Positions 9,501 through 56,200 of a stretch of DNA of 64,000 bases are shown piece by piece. Position numbers and translations under genes: made by a program. Under the pieces are notes generated by a model. It searched no databases, was not told the DNA's origin, and saw only the letters and a list, made by a program, of their open reading frames with translations. The first letter of the stretch is position 1, and the number at the start of each line of letters is the position of its first letter. The DNA comes from Amycolatopsis sp. 195334CR (GTDB taxonomy: Bacteria > Actinomycetota > Actinomycetes > Mycobacteriales > Pseudonocardiaceae), in NCBI RefSeq assembly GCF_017309385.1, contig NZ_JAFJMJ010000001.1:4278001-4342000 (forward strand), given 5' to 3'.

Positions 9501-11219
9501 GCGAAGTTCGAGGACCTCGCCGGGCACGAGTTCGCCGGGGTGGTTTCGCTGGCCGGGCTGAGCGAAGCGCCGTCGCACGGTGCCGTCCCGGCCGGGCTGC
9601 TCTACTCCGTCGAAGTGGTGCAGGCCCTGGGCGATGCCGGGATCGAGGCGCCGGTCTGGCTGGTCACGCGTGGTGCGGTGGCGGTCGGGAACCCGGCTGA
9701 GGTGACCCGCCCCGAGCAGGGCGCGCTGTGGGGCCTCGGCCGGTCGGCCGCGCTGGAGCTGCCGCGCCGCTGGGGCGGGCTCGTCGACCTGCCCGAGCAG
9801 TTCGACGAGCAGGCCGGGAAGCGGTTCGCGGCGGTGCTGACCGGCGACGAGGACCAGGTCGCCGTCCGGGCCGGTGGGGTGTTCGGCCGTCGGCTGGTGC
9901 ACGCCCCGGCCACCGGCGCGCGGCCGGAGGACTGGCGGTTGCGCGGCACGGTCCTGATCACCGGCGGCACGGGCGGGCTCGGCGGGCACGTCGCCCGGTG
10001 GGCCGTCGCGAGCGGAGCCGAGCACGTGGTGTTGACCAGCCGCCGCGGTCCGGACGCGCCCGGCGCCGCCGAGCTGACGGCCGAACTGGAAGCCGAGGGC
10101 ACGCGGGTGACCGTCGTGGCCTGCGACGCGGCCGACCGCGACGCACTGCGCGAGGTGCTGGCCGATCTCGACGTGAACGCGGTGGTGCACGCCGCCGGGG
10201 TCGGAGTCGGGGACGCGCCGATCGGCTCGGTGACCGCGGCCCAACTGGACGGAATGCTGCGTTCGAAGCTGACCGCCGCGTGGAACCTGCACGAGCTGAC
10301 CGGTGACCTGGACGCCCTCGTGTTGTTCTCCTCGGGCGCGGGGAGCTGGGGCAGCGGTGGTCAGCCCGGATACGCGGCGGGCAACGCCTACCTGGACGCG
10401 CTGGCGGCGCACCGCCGCGGCCAGGGCCTGCCGGCGACGTCGATCGCCTGGGGTTCCTGGGCCGACGCCGGACTCGGCGCCGACAACCCGGAACTGTCCG
10501 AGCACATGCGCCGCGTCGGCGTGCTGCCGATGGAACCGCGGCTGGCCATCGCCGCGTTGCAGCAGGCGCTGGAGGACGGCGAAACCCTGCTCACCGTGAC
10601 GAACACGGACTGGAAGCGGTTCGCGCCCAGCTTCACCGCGACCCGGCCGAGCCCGCTGCTGGCCGACCTGCCCGAGGTGGCCGCGGCACTGGCCGCCGAA
10701 CCGGAGACCGGCGCGGAACCGGAGTTGCGGCAACGGCTCGCGGACCTGTCCGAAGCCGATCGCGCCCGGCTCCTGCTCGACCTGGTGCGGGGCGAGGCGG
10801 CCGCGGTGCTGGGCCACGACCGTCCACAAGCGATTCCGGCGGACAGGGTGTTCCGCGAGCAGGGGTTCGACTCGGTGACCGCGGTGGAGATGCGCGAGCG
10901 GCTCCGGGTGAAGTCCGGCCTGTCGCTGCCCGCGGCGCTGGTGTTCGACTACCCGACCCCGCGGGCCGTGGCCGCCTACCTCGGCGAGAACCTGGTGACC
11001 GAGCCACCGCGCGGGTCGGCGGCGAGCGAACTCGACCGGTTCGAAGCGGCGCTGTGGGCGGAGACCGCCGACACGCAGGTCATCGGCGAACGCCTGGAAG
11101 CGATCCTGCAGCGGCTGCGCAAGCCCGCCGCCACGCGTTCGTCCGAAGAGGACATCAACTCGGTCCCGGTGGACCGGCTACTCGACATCATCGACGGGGA
11201 ACTCTCCGACCTCTCGTGA
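3486..11219 (+). CDS. Type I modular PKS, loading module plus module 1 (PKS1)
   Basis: This 2577-aa protein starts the assembly line. The domain order is acyl-CoA ligase/adenylation (1-520), degenerate KR (about 520-935), ACP0 (Ser995), KS1 (Cys1221), AT1 (Ser1637), KR1 (Tyr2296) and ACP1 (Ser2463), then a C-terminal docking region to 2577. It would activate a carboxylic acid, tether it to ACP0 and extend it once with malonyl-CoA, leaving a hydroxyl. The C-terminal segment ([20 protein letters not shown], then [15 protein letters not shown]) resembles C-terminal docking domains that pair with the coiled-coil N terminus of the next PKS. The start at ATG 3486 is supported by GGGAG 8 nt upstream. 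PKS2 follows 36 nt after the stop, so the genes are probably co-transcribed. The starter is probably aromatic, judging from the divergent DAHP-type synthase gene; this is inference. Confidence 0.95.
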   Translation: MLRTELIRPLPELLAAHAERMPAKVAFRDHRRAVTYAELYRRTGRLAGHLAGLRLQPGDRALIYLGNSVEVIESYLSIARASGVGVPFNPHSAAAELEHVVDDSGASVVITDPAHLAQVLALLAGRPYLRVVLTGDEPVPEHPAVVSYADLMATPPDLPARDDQELDDVAWMLYTSGTTGKPKGVLSTQRSCLWSVAACYAPIIGLSEEDLVLWPLPLHHSLAHIFTVLGVTAVGATAHLMDGFAAEDVLRALGEDEYTFLAGVPALYHYLLEASAGTEVRAHHLRACLTGGTVCPAALRHSFERAFGVPLLDCYGSTEACGSFVVNGISGTRVDGSCGLPIPGVAVRLVDPDTGLDVASGDEGELWFRGPNLMVGYHNQPEATAEAMSNGWYRTGDLARADEAGYLTITGRIKELIIRNGENIHPGEVEEVLRKVPGVADVAVVGRPHDVLGEVPIAFVVPGPGLDPELLFDTCREQLSNFKVPEELYEIDEVPRTPSGKITRHVLLDRPARLRAASGGRHESLLRTDWVPLPSVRPSTAPPPTDWAVLGPDHFGLTQGLVSAGMSVREHADAAALHVAASLGEPVPEVAVLCCPTGGAGTDAAHEAMRELSDLLWSWAHDDWLAGCRLVVVTRGALATGAGEDVTDLVHASLWGLLRSVQAEYPNRFVLVDLDEHSPPVLPFAVGSDEPQLAIRGGIAFRPRLMRVTANTDGQPMHLDPKRTVVVTGATGPMGVALTRHLVSAHGARNLLLINPGDDELEAELGKLGARVTTATCDLGDREALGRVLGGLKRPVTAVLHCDGEVESPSAPPGDRRLAFRSIVDGAVNLHELTGELSAFVLLGSVAGALGAAGRGDQAAATAFLTALAQYRRARRMPAVCVALGTAAQAAELSTQECLAMFDAVTAMDLPHAVVMRVNEQTASRTVPALLRGLVDTAPTTDSASLKERVAAMSADERETFLVDLIRAEVATIPGITGGERAGAGKTFRELGFTSVSAVELRNRLAAATGLGLTATVAFDYPTPVALARHLRAVLLGEQAPKIVVETGAPDEPIAIVGMACRYPGGVRSPEDLWRLVTEGAEVVSDFPADRGWDLARLFGSESGATYCQQGGFLYDAPDFDAGFFGISPREALAMDPQQRLVLETSWEAVERAGIDPLSLRGSKTGMFAGVMYHDYGWGLADPPEGSEAYWGIGNAGSVVSGRVSYALGLEGPAVTVDTACSSSLVAMHWAGQSLREGECDLALAGGVAVMSTPQTFVEFSLQGGLAPDGRCKSFADAADGTGWSEGVGFVVLERLSDAKRNGHTVLAVLRGSAVNQDGASNGLTAPNGPSQQRVILQALANAGLKPSDVDAMEAHGTGTTLGDPIEAQALLATYGQDREQPLLLGSVKSNLGHTQAAAGVAGVIKMVQALRHGVLPKTLHVDQPSSYVDWSAGAVELVTEQRDWPSHDRPARAGVSSFGISGTNAHVIVEQAPPQPRVVEPAEVTPSVVPWLVSARSATALDAQADRLRALDGDPLDIGFSTVVSRSVFEHRAVLIDGLEVARGEAADRSVAVLFSGQGSQRIGMGRELYQRFPVFARALDEVLEHLDVRDVMWGTDEEALNQTGATQPALFAIEVALFRLIESWGVRPDYLAGHSIGEIAAAHVAGVLTLDDAGKLVEARAKLMQALPAGGAMIAIEATEDEVAPLLTDEVSIAAINGPRSLVISGNAQVAAGIAGSFAEQGRKSRRLPVSHAFHSPLMNSMLDDFRAVVSGLSFTAPRVPVVSNLTGAVATGAELCSPDYWVQHVRGTVRFADGVRALADAGADVFLELGPDGVLSGMAADSAPDATLVPLLRKDRPEEVSALTALAKLHVSGVPVSWRPVFTGTGARRVDLPTYAFQRQRFWPELAAPATATGSDPVDAAFWSLVDDGDLATVAATLEVDPKIAATMVPALATWRNRRRAQSVVDSWRYRESWARLPEPAAPAGRSWLAVVDREDEWSTAVLAALGPDVVRVEVSDRKAMTAKFEDLAGHEFAGVVSLAGLSEAPSHGAVPAGLLYSVEVVQALGDAGIEAPVWLVTRGAVAVGNPAEVTRPEQGALWGLGRSAALELPRRWGGLVDLPEQFDEQAGKRFAAVLTGDEDQVAVRAGGVFGRRLVHAPATGARPEDWRLRGTVLITGGTGGLGGHVARWAVASGAEHVVLTSRRGPDAPGAAELTAELEAEGTRVTVVACDAADRDALREVLADLDVNAVVHAAGVGVGDAPIGSVTAAQLDGMLRSKLTAAWNLHELTGDLDALVLFSSGAGSWGSGGQPGYAAGNAYLDALAAHRRGQGLPATSIAWGSWADAGLGADNPELSEHMRRVGVLPMEPRLAIAALQQALEDGETLLTVTNTDWKRFAPSFTATRPSPLLADLPEVAAALAAEPETGAEPELRQRLADLSEADRARLLLDLVRGEAAAVLGHDRPQAIPADRVFREQGFDSVTAVEMRERLRVKSGLSLPAALVFDYPTPRAVAAYLGENLVTEPPRGSAASELDRFEAALWAETADTQVIGERLEAILQRLRKPAATRSSEEDINSVPVDRLLDIIDGELSDLS
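6636..10985 (+). other. PKS module 1: KS-AT(malonyl)-KR(A-type)-ACP
   Basis: KS1 has TACSSS with Cys1221 and the EAHGTGT and KSNLGHTQ histidines, and belongs to the GISPREA/MDPQQ class. AT1 has GHSIGE (Ser1637) and VSHAFHSP, the malonyl signature. There is no DH. KR1 has an intact TGGTGGLGG and Tyr2296, lacks the LDD motif and has Trp eight residues before Tyr ([10 protein letters not shown]). This predicts an A-type KR giving an L-configured hydroxyl. ACP1 carries Ser2463 in GFDSVT. It shares the KR/ACP style of modules 6 and 8. Confidence 0.9.
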
Positions 11220-11242
11220 TGCCTCCTGGCTAGTCAGCAGAA

Positions 11243-11248
11243 AGAGGA
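11243..11248 (+). promoter_or_regulatory. Ribosome binding site AGAGGA of PKS2, deciding a GTG start
   Basis: AGAGGA lies 7 nt before GTG 11256. The nearby ATG at 11248 is in another frame. GTG is the first start that includes the full docking coiled coil. Confidence 0.65.
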
Positions 11249-11255
11249 TGGACCA

Positions 11256-44186
<32,931 letters not shown>

Positions 44187-44203
44187 CGACAAAGGACGGG
44201 TTG

Positions 44204-47200
44204 ATGACCGACTCCAACCAGTACGTCGAGGCGCTGCGGTCGTCCTTGAAGGAGATCGAGCGTCTCCGCAAGCAGAACCAGCAGCTGGTGACGTCCGCCG
44301 TGGAGCCGATCGCCATCGTCGGCATCGGGTGCCGGTACCCGGGCGGCGTGACCAGCCCGGAGGAGCTGTGGGACCTGGTCGCCGAGGGTCGTGACGCCAT
44401 CGGCGGCTTCCCGCTCGACCGCGGCTGGGACGTCGAAGCGTTGCGCAGCGCGACGTTCGAAGGCGGCTTCCTGTCCGATGTGGCCGATTTCGACGCCGGC
44501 TTCTTCGGCATCTCCCCGCGCGAAGCGGTGGCGATGGACCCGCAGCAGCGGCTGGTGCTGGAAACCGCGTGGGAGTCGCTGGAACGCGCCGGCATCGACC
44601 CGCTTTCGTTGCGCGGCAGCCAGACCGGCGTGTTCCTCGGGACCACCGGCCAGGACTACGGCAGCCTGACCGCGAAGTCCGGCGAGGGCGACGCGTTCAC
44701 CACCACCGCTTCGGTGGCCAGCGTGATCTCCGGCCGGGTGTCCTACACCTCGGGGCTCGAAGGCCCGGCGGTCACCGTGGACACCGCGTGCTCGTCGTCG
44801 CTGGTCTCGCTGCACCTGGCCGTGCAGGCCCTGCGGCAGGGCGAGTGCGATCTGGCGCTGGCCGGTGGCGTGATGGTGATGTCCACGCCGACCGGTTTCG
44901 CCGCTTTCACCCAGCAGGGCGGGCTCGCCGGTGACGGCCGGTGCAAGTCGTTCGCCGAAGCCGCCGACGGCACGGGCTGGTCCGAAGGTGTCGGCGTGCT
45001 CGCGCTGGAACGTGTGTCGGACGCTCAGCGCAAGGGCCACAAGATCCTGGCCGTGGTGCGGGGTTCCGCGGTCAACCAGGACGGTGCGTCGAACGGGTTG
45101 ACCGCGCCGAACGGGCCGTCGCAGCAGCGGGTGATCCGCGCGGCGCTGGCGAACGCCGGGCTGAAGACGTCCGATGTGGACGTTGTCGAAGCACACGGCA
45201 CGGGCACCGTGCTGGGCGACCCGATCGAGGCGCAAGCCGTACTGGCCACCTACGGCCAGGATCGCGAGACGCCGCTGCTGCTCGGCTCGATCAAGTCGAA
45301 CCTCGGTCACCCGCAGGCGGCGGGCGGCGTCGCGGGCATCATCAAGATGGTCATGGCGCTCCAGCACGCGGTGCTGCCGAAGAGCCTGCACATCGACGCG
45401 CCTTCGTCCAATGTGGAGTGGGACGCCGGTTCGGTCGAGCTGCTGACCGAGCGCCGGGACTGGCCGGAGACCGGCCACCCGCGCCGGGCCGGCGTGTCCT
45501 CGTTCGGGGTGAGCGGGACGAACGCGCACGTCATCCTCGAACAGGCACCGGCCGCCGAAGTGGTGGCTGAGCCCGCCGAGATCGAACCGTCGGTGGTGCC
45601 GTGGCTGGTTGCCGGGCGCACTGCCGAAGCGCTGGAGGCGCAGCTCGACCGGCTCCGGACCGTCTCCGGGTCGCCGCTGGACATCGGGCTTTCGCTGGCC
45701 ACCACCCGCTCGGCGTTCGAGCACCGCGCGGTGCTGGTGGACGGGTTCACCGAGATCGACCGGGGCGTCGCGACCGACCGGCTGACCGCGTTCCTCTTCT
45801 CCGGCCAGGGCAGCCAGCGGATCGGCATGGGCCGGGAGCTCTACGCGCGGTTCCCGGTGTTCGCCAGTGCTTTGGACGAGGTCTTCGCACACCTCGATGT
45901 CCGCGACGTGATGTGGGGCGACGACCAGGAGGCGCTGAACCAGACGGGGAACGCGCAGCCGGCGCTGTTCGCCATCGAGGTGGCGCTGTTCCGGCTGGTC
46001 GAGTCGTGGGGCATCAAGCCCGACTACCTGGCCGGGCATTCGATCGGGGAGATCGCCGCCGCGCACGTGGCCGGGGTTTTCAGCCTGGAAGACGCGTGCA
46101 CGCTGGTGTCCGCGCGGGCGCGCCTGATGCAGGCATTGCCGACCGGCGGGGCCATGGTCGCGATCAAGGCGGCCGAGGACGAGATCACCCTGACCGAGGG
46201 TGTTTCGATCGCCGCGGTGAACGGGCCTTCCAGTGTGGTGATCGCGGGTGAGGAAGCCGCGGTGCTGGAGATCGCGTCGGGCTTCGAGAAGACCTCGCGG
46301 CTCAAGGTGTCGCACGCGTTCCACTCGCCGCTGATGGACCCGATGCTGGACGACTTCCGTGCCGCCATCGCGGGCCTGACCTTCGCCGAGCCGCGCCTCC
46401 AGCTGGTCACCTCCGGCGATGTGACCACAGTGGACTACTGGGTGAACCACGTGCGCGACACCGTGCGGTTCGCCGACACCGTGCGACGCCTCGCCGACCA
46501 GGACGTGACCGCGTTCCTGGAGCTGGGCCCGGACGGCGTGCTGTCCGCGATGACGCAGGAAAGCGTCGAAGCGGTGGCCGTGCCGTTGCTGCGCAAGGAC
46601 CGCCCGGAGGAGTCGGCCGCGGTGGCCGCGCTGGCGAAACTGCACGTCAACGGGGTCACCGTCGACTGGGCGCCGTGGTTCGCCGGTACCGGTGCCCGCA
46701 AGATCGACCTGCCGACGTACGCCTTCCAGCGGCAGCGGTACTGGGCGTCGGCCGCCCGCACTTCGGGTGACGTGCGGGCCGCCGGGCTGGGCGCGGTCGA
46801 GCACCCGGTGCTCGGCGCGACCGTCGACCTGGCCGCCGGGGAAGGCCTGCTGTTCACCAGCCGGTTGTCGCTGCGCACGCACCCGTGGCTGGCCGACCAC
46901 AACGTGCAGGGCCGGGTGTTGCTGCCCGGCACGGCCTTCGTCGAACTGGCGCTGCGAGCCGGTGAAGACCTCGGCCTGGACCGGATCGACGAGCTGACCC
47001 TGGCCGCGCCGCTGGTCATTCCCGAGGAAGGCGCGCTTCAGCTCCAGTTGCACCTCGGCGCGCCCGACGAGGGCGGCCGCCGGTCGATCGCGGTGTACTC
47101 GCGTGCCGACGAGCTGCCGTGGACCACGCACGCCACCGGTTTCCTGGCCGAAGGCGCGCAGCTGCCCGCCTTCGACTTCACCGCCTGGCCGCCCGCCGAC

Positions 47201-50200
47201 GCGGAACCGCTCGACCTCACCGGGCACTACGAGCGATTCGCCGAACTGGGCTTCCACCACGGCCCCACGTTCCAGGGCCTCAAGGCCGCGTGGAAGCAGG
47301 GCGAGGACGTGCTCTTCGCCGAGGTCGCGCTGCCGGAGTCGGCCGAGCAGGACGCCGGCCGGTTCGTGCTGCACCCGGCACTGCTCGACGCGAGCCTGCA
47401 CGCCGCCGGGTTCGCCGACCTCGGTGAGGTGAGCCGGGGCGGCCTGCCGTTCTCGTGGGAAGGCGTGTCGCTGCACGCCACCGGGGCGACCGCGTTGCGG
47501 GTCCGTCTTTCGCGTGGCGCGGGGGAGTCCGTGGCGATCGAGGTCGCGGACACCGCCGGTGGCCCGGTCGCCTCGGTCGAAGGGCTGCTGGCCCGGTCGG
47601 CCACCGCGATCGAGGCGCCGGTCACCAGTTCGCTGTTCCGGCTCGACTGGGTGCCGGTGCGGGCCGGTGCCGAGCCGGAGTTCGCCGAGCACACCGACCT
47701 GGCGTCCATTGTGGATGTACCGCCGGTGGTCGTGTACCCGGTCGAGGCCGCGCGGGACGACGTGGTGGCCTCCGTGCACGAGGTGACCGCGCGGGTGCTG
47801 GGCGTGCTGCAGGAGTGGCTGCGCGACGAGCGGTTCGCCGAGTCCCGGCTGGTTTTTGCCACCGGCGCCGACCTGGTGGCGTCGGCGGTGTGGGGCCTGG
47901 TGCGGTCGGCGCAGTCGGAGAACCCCGGCCGGTTCGGGCTGGTGGAACTCGAACCCGGCGCCTCGGTGGCGCAAGCGCTTGCCACCGAAGAAGCGCAGGT
48001 CGCCGTGCGTGACGGCAAGGTGCTCGCGCCGCGTGTGGCGCGGGCGGAGGCCGGTGAGCGGGCGACCTGGGACCCGGACGGCCTGGTGTTGATCACCGGC
48101 GGTACCGGCGGGCTCGGCGGCGTGATCGCCCGGCACCTGGTGAACGAGCACGGGGTGCGGAACCTGTTGCTGGTCAGCCGCCGTGGTGAGGCGGACGTGT
48201 CGGATATCGACGCGGACGTGCGGGTCGTGGCGTGTGATGTGGCTGATCGGGATGCGCTGGCCGCGTTGCTGGCCGAGCACGATGTCAAGGCCGTGGTCCA
48301 CACGGCGGGCGTGCTCGATGACGGCGTGATCGGGTCTCTGGACGCGGAGCGGCTGGACTCGGTGTTGCGGCCGAAGGTCGACGCGGCGTGGAACCTGCAC
48401 GAGCTGACCGGCGACCTGGACGCGTTTGTGCTCTACTCCTCGGCTGCGGGCACCTTCGGCACGCCCGGCCAGGGCAATTACGCGGCCGCAAACGCTTTCC
48501 TCGACGCACTCGCGGCTCATCGGCGGGCTTCGGGACTGCCCGCGGTGTCGCTGGCGTGGGGTGCCTGGGACCCGTCGATCGGGCTCACCGGCGGACTGTC
48601 CGACGCGGAACTGAAGAAGATCACCGGCTCCGGCATGCCGCCGCTGTCGATCGAGCAGGGCGTCGAACTGTTCGACCGCGCGCTCGCCGGACCGGACGCG
48701 GCCGTGTTGCCGGTACGCCTCGACCTGCCGGTGCTGCGGGCGCAGGCGGAGATCCCGCCGCTGCTGCGCGGGCTGATCCGCGCGCGTGCGCGACGGGCGA
48801 CCGCCGGCTCGGAGACCGCGGTTTCCCTGGTGCAGCGGCTTTCCGGGTTGGACGAGGCCGCGCGCTCGGAAGCGCTGGTCGATCTGGTCCGCGGTCAGGT
48901 GGCCGCCGTGCTGGGACACCTCGGCGCGGAGTCGGTGGACCCGGCGCAGGCCTTTCAGAACCTGGGCTTCGACTCGCTGACCGCCGTCGAACTGCGCAAC
49001 CGCCTGGGCACGGCGACCGGCCTGCGCCTGCCGTCCACGCTCATCTTCGACTACCCGAACACCGCGGCACTGGCCACCTACCTGGCCGACGAGCTGTTCG
49101 AAGGCCGTGAAAGCCACCTTCACAGCACTGTGGCGCGCCGTGAAAGCCACATTCACGGCGATGACCCGATCGTGATCGTCGGGATGGGGTGTCACTACCC
49201 CGGCGGGGTGGACTCGCCGGAGGACCTGTGGGAACTGGTGCTCGGCGGCACCGACGCGATCTCCGAGTTCCCCGCCGATCGCGGCTGGGACCTCGACACG
49301 CTGTACAACTCGGACCCCGACCACTTCGGCACCTCCTACACGCGCAACGGCGGTTTCCTGCGCGGCGCGGGCGAGTTCGACCCCGAGTTCTTCGAGATGA
49401 GCCCCCGCGAGGCGATGGCGACCGACGCCCAGCAGCGGCTCCTGCTCACCACCGCGTGGGAGGCGATCGAGCGCGCCGGGATCGACCCGGCCACGCTCAA
49501 GGGCAGCCAGACCGGTGTGTTCGCCGGGGTGATGTCCAGCGACTACAGCACGCTCATCGACGATGAAGCCTTCGAGGGCTACCAGGGCACCGGAACCGCG
49601 GGCAGCGTGCTGTCCGGCCGCGTCGCCTATTCGCTCGGGCTGGAGGGCCCGGCGGTCACCGTCGACACGGCGTGTTCGTCCTCTTTGGTCGCCCTGCACC
49701 TGGCCGCGCAGGCGTTGCGCGCCGGTGAATGCACGCTCGCGCTGGCCGGTGGTGTGACCGTGATGGCGACGCCGGGCTCGTTCATCGCCTTCTCCCGTCA
49801 GCGCGGGCTCGCGCAGGACGGCCGGTGCAAGTCGTTCGCCGACGCCGCCGACGGCGTGGGCTGGTCGGAGGGCGTCGGCCTGCTGGTGCTGGAGCGCCTG
49901 TCCGACGCTCGCCGCAACGGGCACACCGTGCTGGCGACCGTGCGCGGCTCGGCGATCAACCAGGACGGGGCGTCCAACGGCCTCACGGCGCCGAACGGCC
50001 CTTCGCAGCAGCGCGTCATCCGGCAGGCGCTGGCTTCCGCTGGTCTGTCCACTTCGGACGTTGATGCGGTGGAGGCACACGGCACGGGCACGACCCTCGG
50101 CGATCCGATCGAGGCGCAGGCCCTGCTGGCGACCTACGGCCGTGACCGGGAAACCCCGCTCATGCTGGGCTCGATCAAGTCGAACATCGGGCACACGCAG

Positions 50201-53200
50201 GCCGCCGCCGGGGTCGCGGGCGTGATCAAGATGGTCATGGCCATGCGGCACGGCAAGCTGCCGCAGACACTGCACGTCGACGCGCCTTCGTCCCATGTGG
50301 ACTGGGAGACGGGTTCGGTCGACCTGCTCACCTCACCCGCCGAATGGCCCGAGTCGGGGCGTCCGCGCCGGGCCGCGGTGTCCTCGTTCGGGGTCAGCGG
50401 CACCAACGCGCACGTGGTGCTGGAGCAGGTGAACGCCGTGGCGCCGCGGGTGATCGAGCCGGTGGTGGAGCCGCGGGTGGTGCCGCTGCTGGTGTCGGCG
50501 AAGACGGCCGCCGCGCTGGACGGCCAGATCGAGCGCGTCCGCGCGGTCGACGCACCGGCGCTGGACGTCGGCTTCTCGCTGACCGGCCGGACCACCTTCG
50601 ACCACCGCGCGGTGCTGGTCGATGGGGCCGAGGTGGCGCGGGGTTCGGCGGTCGAGCGTCCACTGAGGATCGTTTTCGCGGGCCAGGGCTCGCAGCGGAT
50701 CGGGATGGGCCGGGAGTTGTACGACCGGTTCCCGGTGTTCGCCCGGGCCCTGGATGAGGTGTTCGAGCACCTCGATGTTCGTGAGGTGATGTGGGGCGAG
50801 GATCAGGAGGCGCTGAACCAGACCGGGAACGCGCAGCCCGCCCTGTTCGCCTTCGAAGTGGCGTTGTTCCGGCTGGTCGAGTCGCTGGGGATTCGGCCGC
50901 AGTCGCTGGCCGGGCATTCGATCGGTGAGATCGCGGCGGCGCACGTGGCCGGGGTGCTGTCTCTGGAAGACGCGTGCACGTTGATCAGTGCGCGGGCGCG
51001 GTTGATGCAGGCGTTGCCGACCGGTGGGGCGATGGTGGCGATCAAGGCCGCCGAGTCCGAGATTCCGCTGGTCGAGGGCGTGTCGATCGCGGCGGTGAAC
51101 GGGCCTTCTTCGGTGGTCATCGCGGGCGATGAGACCGCGGTGCTGGAGATCGCGTCGGGCTTCGAGAAGACCTCGCGCCTGAAGGTCTCGCACGCGTTCC
51201 ACTCGCCGCTGATGGACCCGATGCTGGACGAGTTCGCGGCGGCGATCGAGGGCCTGACCTTCCACGAGCCGAGCATTCCGATGTCCGGCGACGTGACCTC
51301 ACCCGACTACTGGGTGCGGCACGTGCGCGAGACCGTCCGATTCGTGGACCACCTCGACGCCGACCACGCATACCTGGAACTGGGGCCGGACAGCACGTTG
51401 TCGGCGATGGCCGCCGAGGTGGCTGAAGTCGCGGTTCCGGCGCTGCGCAAGGACCGCGGCGAGGAAGCCGCCTTTGTCACCGCGCTGGCCCACCTGCACG
51501 TCAACGGCACGCGCGTGGACTGGGCGAAGTTCTTCGACGGCACCGGCGCCCAGCGCATCGACCTGCCCACCTACGCCTTCCAGAACCAGTGGTACTGGCC
51601 GCCGGTGGTGGTCCGGCCCGGTGACGCCACCGGGCTCGGCCTGGTCTCGGTGGAGCACCCGCTGCTCGGCGCGGCCGTCGAACTCGCGGACGGCGAAAGC
51701 GTGTTCACCAGCCGCCTTTCGCTGCGGACGCACCCGTGGCTGGCCGACCACACCGTGCTCGGCCGGGTGCTGCTGCCCGGCACCGCCTACGTCGAACTCG
51801 CCCTGCGTGCCGGGGACGAGGTCGGCTGCGACCGCATCGACGAGCTGACCCTGGCCGCACCACTGGTGCTACCCGAACTGGGGTCCGTGCAGTTGCAGGT
51901 CCGGGTGGGCGAGGCTGACGGGACCGGCCGCCGGACCGTCGCCGTCCACTCGCGCACCGACGTGGACGCGCCGTGGGCCCAGCACGCGACCGGTGTGCTC
52001 GGCAGCGGCGAGCGCCGGGCCGACTTCGACGCCACCGCCTGGCCGCCCGCCGGCGCCGAGGCCGTCGACGTCACCGGCGCCTACGACCGGTTCGCCGCCG
52101 ACGGATTCGACTACGGCCCGACGTTCCAGGGCCTGCGCGGAGTCTGGCGCGCGGGGGATGAACTGTTCGCCGAAGTGTCCCTTCCGGACGGTGCCGAGAA
52201 CGCCAACTTCGGGTTGCACCCGGCCTTGCTGGACGCCGGACTGCACGCGGTCGGGTTCGCCGATTTCGGGGTGATCAGCCGTGGCGGTCTGCCGTTCGCC
52301 TGGGAAGGTGTGTCGCTGCACGCCACCGGCGCCACCACCATCCGCGTGCGCATCACCGCGACCGGTGAGGACGCCGTCTCCATCGCGGTGGCCGATACCG
52401 CCGGTGCGCCGGTCGCCTCGATAGAATCCCTGGTGGTGCGAACGGTTTCCGTCGAGGAACCGGACGCCGACCGCGACTCGCTGTTCCGCGTCGACTGGGT
52501 GCCGGTGACCTCGTCCACTGTGGACGACTACCAGCTGTACCACGTCGAGTCGACCGGTGAGGTGGTGGCGGCCGCGCACGCGGCGACCGCCGAGGTGCTT
52601 ACCGCGATGCAGCAGTGGCTTGCCGAGGAGCGGACCGGGCGGCTCGTTTTTGTCACCCGGAGCACCGATCTGGCCGCCTCCGCCGTGCACGGTCTGGTGC
52701 GCTCGGCCCAGTCCGAGCACCCGGGCCGGTTCGGCCTGGTGGACACCGACGGCGACCCGGCACCCGGGCTCGGGGTCGACGAACCGCAGGTCATCGTCCG
52801 CGACGGCGTGGCGAAGGCAGCGCGGCTCACGCGCGTGACCACCCGCGAGCGGGCGACCTGGAACCCGGACGGCCTGGTGCTGATCACCGGCGGCACGGGT
52901 GGCCTGGGCCTGGCCGTCGCCCGGCACCTGGTCGACGAGCACGGGGTGCGGAACCTGTTGCTGGTCAGCCGCCGTGGCGAGGCCGACGTGTCCGACATCG
53001 ACGCGAACGTGCAGGTCGCCGCCTGTGACGTGGCCGATCGGGACGCGCTGGCGGCGTTGCTGGCCGAGCACGACGTGTCCGCGGTGATCCACACGGCGGG
53101 CGTGCTCGACGACGGCGTGCTCGAGTCGCTCGACGCCGACCGGCTCGACACCGTGCTCCGGCCCAAGATCGACGCGGCCTGGAACCTGCACGAACTCACC

Positions 53201-56200
53201 GGCGACCTGGACGCGTTCGTGCTCTTCTCGTCCGGTGCCGGAGTGTTCGGCACGCCAGGCCAGGGCAACTATGCCGCCGCCAACGCCTTCCTGGACGCGC
53301 TCGCCGAGCACCGCCGTGCCGAAGGACTGCCCGCGGTTTCCCTCGCCTGGGGTGCCTGGGCGGAGAGCGGCATGCTCGCGGGAACGGACGTGGAACGGCT
53401 CGGCCGCGGGGGAATGCCGCCGCTGTCGGACGAAGAAGGTTTGCGGCTGTTCGACCTCGCGCTCGGTTCGGGTGAGGCCGCGGTGCTGCCGATGCGCCTG
53501 GACCTGCCGGTGCTGCGGGCGCAGGGCGAGATCCGGCCGTTGCTGCGCGGGCTGATCCGGACGCGTTCGCGCCGGTCGGTGGCCGGTTCACAGACGGCGG
53601 CCTCGCTGGTCGAGCGCCTCTCGGCAATGAATACGACCGGTCGTACGGAAACCTTGCTCGACCTCGTCCGCGGTCAGGTCGCGATGGTGCTCGGGCACGC
53701 CGGGCCGGAGTCGGTCGACGCCGAGCAGGCGTTCCAGGGCATGGGCTTCGATTCGCTGACCGCGGTCGAACTGCGCAACCGGCTGACCTCGGCGACCGGC
53801 CTGCGCCTGCCGTCGACGCTGATCTTCGACTACCCGACCACCGCCGCGCTCGCCGGCTACCTGCACGACGAGTTGTTCGACGCGGCCGCCGCGATCCCGC
53901 GGCAGGTCACCAGGGCGGTCACCGACGACCCGATCGTCATCGTGGGCATGGGTTGCCGCTTCCCCGGCGGAGTGGCCACCCCGGACGAGCTGTGGAACCT
54001 GGTGCTCGACGGCACCGACGCGATCACCGGGTTCCCGGCCGACCGCGGCTGGGACCTCGACCGGCTCTTCAACCCCGACCCGGACCACCCCGGCACCTCG
54101 TACACGCGTGAAGGCGGCTTCCTGCACGACGCGGCCCAGTTCGACCCGGCGTTCTTCGGGATGAGCCCGCGCGAAGCGCTGGCCACCGACGCGCAGCAGC
54201 GCCTGCTCCTGGAGACGTCCTGGGAGGCGATCGAGCGCGCGGGCATCGACCCCGCCACGCTCAAGGGCAGCGAGACCGGCGTGTTCGCCGGCGTGATGTA
54301 CAACGACTACTCGTCGATCATCGACGGCGACGGTTTCGAGGGCTACCAAGGCACCGGCGCCTCTCCGAGCGTGGTTTCCGGGCGCCTGTCCTACACCTTC
54401 GGCTTCGAGGGCCCGGCGGTCACCGTCGACACGGCGTGCTCGTCTTCGCTGGTGGCCATGCACCTGGCCGCGCAGGCGCTGCGTGGCGGTGAGTGCTCGC
54501 TGGCGCTGGCCGGTGGGGTCACCGTGATGGCCACCCCGGGCACCCTGGTCGAACTTTCGCGCCAGCGCGGGCTTTCCGCGGACGGCCGGTGCAAGGCGTT
54601 CTCCGATTCGGCCGATGGGGCCGGGTTCTCCGAGGGCGTCGGCGTCCTGGTGCTGGAACGGCTGTCCGACGCTCGCCGCAACGGGCATCCGATCCTCGCC
54701 GTGGTCCGCGGTTCCGCGGTGAACCAGGACGGCGCTTCGAACGGGCTCACCGCGCCGAACGGGCCGTCGCAGCAGCGGGTGATCCGGCAGGCTCTGGCCA
54801 CGGCCGGTCTGTCCACAACGGACATCGACGCGGTGGAAGCCCACGGCACGGGCACGACCCTCGGCGACCCGATCGAGGCGCAAGCCCTGCTGGCCACGTA
54901 CGGGCAGGACCGCGAGCGGCCGTTGCTGCTGGGGTCGATCAAGTCGAACTTCGGGCACACGCAGGCCGCGGCGGGTGTCGCGGGCGTGATCAAGATGGTC
55001 ATGGCCATGCGGCACGGGGTGTTGCCGCCGACCCTGCACGTCGACGCGCCTTCGTCCCATGTGGACTGGGAGGCCGGATCGGTCGAGCTGCTGACCTCGC
55101 CGGTGGAGTGGCCGGAAGCGGGCCGCGTGCGCCGGGCCGGGGTTTCGTCGTTCGGCATCAGCGGGACCAACGCGCACGTGATCCTGGAGCAGCCGCCGCA
55201 GTTGGTGCGGGAGCTGGCGGAGCCGACGGTCGAGCCCGCGGTGGTGCCGCTGCCGGTCTCGGCGAAGACGGCTGCCGCGCTGGACGCCCAGGTCGAGCGG
55301 GTTCGCGCGCTTGAGGCGTCGGTGGATGTGGGCTTCTCGCTGGTGTCCACACGGTCGACGTTCGAGCACCGGGCGGTGCTGGTCGACGGGGCCGAGGTGG
55401 CGCGCGGCTCGGCGGTCGAACGTCCACTGAGGATCGTTTTCGCCGGTCAGGGCTCGCAGCGGATCGGAATGGGCCGGGAGCTGTATGACCGGTATCCCGT
55501 GTTCGCTCAGGCCTTGGACGAGGTCTTCGCGCACCTTGATGTTCGTGAGGTGATGTGGGGCGAGGATCAGGAGGCGTTGAACCAGACGGGGAATGCGCAG
55601 CCTGCGTTGTTCGCCCTTGAGGTGGCGTTGTTCCGGTTGGTGGAGTCGTGGGGTGTTCGGCCGGAGTCGTTGGCGGGGCATTCGATTGGTGAGGTCGCGG
55701 CGGCGCATGTGGCCGGGGTGCTCAGCCTTGAGGATGCGTGCACGTTGATTTCCGCGCGGGCGCGGTTGATGCAGGCTCTCCCGACGGGTGGGGCGATGGT
55801 GGCGGTCAAGGCCACTGAAGCCGAGATTCCGCTGGTCGAGGGTGTGTCGATCGCGGCGGTGAACGGCCCCTCCAGTGTGGTGATCGCTGGCGATGAGGCT
55901 GCCGTGCTGGAAATCGCTGCGGGCTTTGAGAAAACCAGCAGGCTGAAGGTCTCGCATGCGTTCCATTCGCCGTTGATGGATCCGATGCTGGATGAATTCC
56001 GTGCGGCGATTGAGGGGTTGACCTTCCATGAGCCGGGCATTCCGATGCCGGGTGAGGTGACCTCGCCGGAGTATTGGGTGCGGCATGTGCGGGAGACCGT
56101 GCGGTTTGTGGACAACCTGGATGCCGGCCACACGTACCTGGAACTGGGGCCGGACGGCACGTTGTCGGCGATGGCGGCGGAGGTGGCCGAGACGGCCATT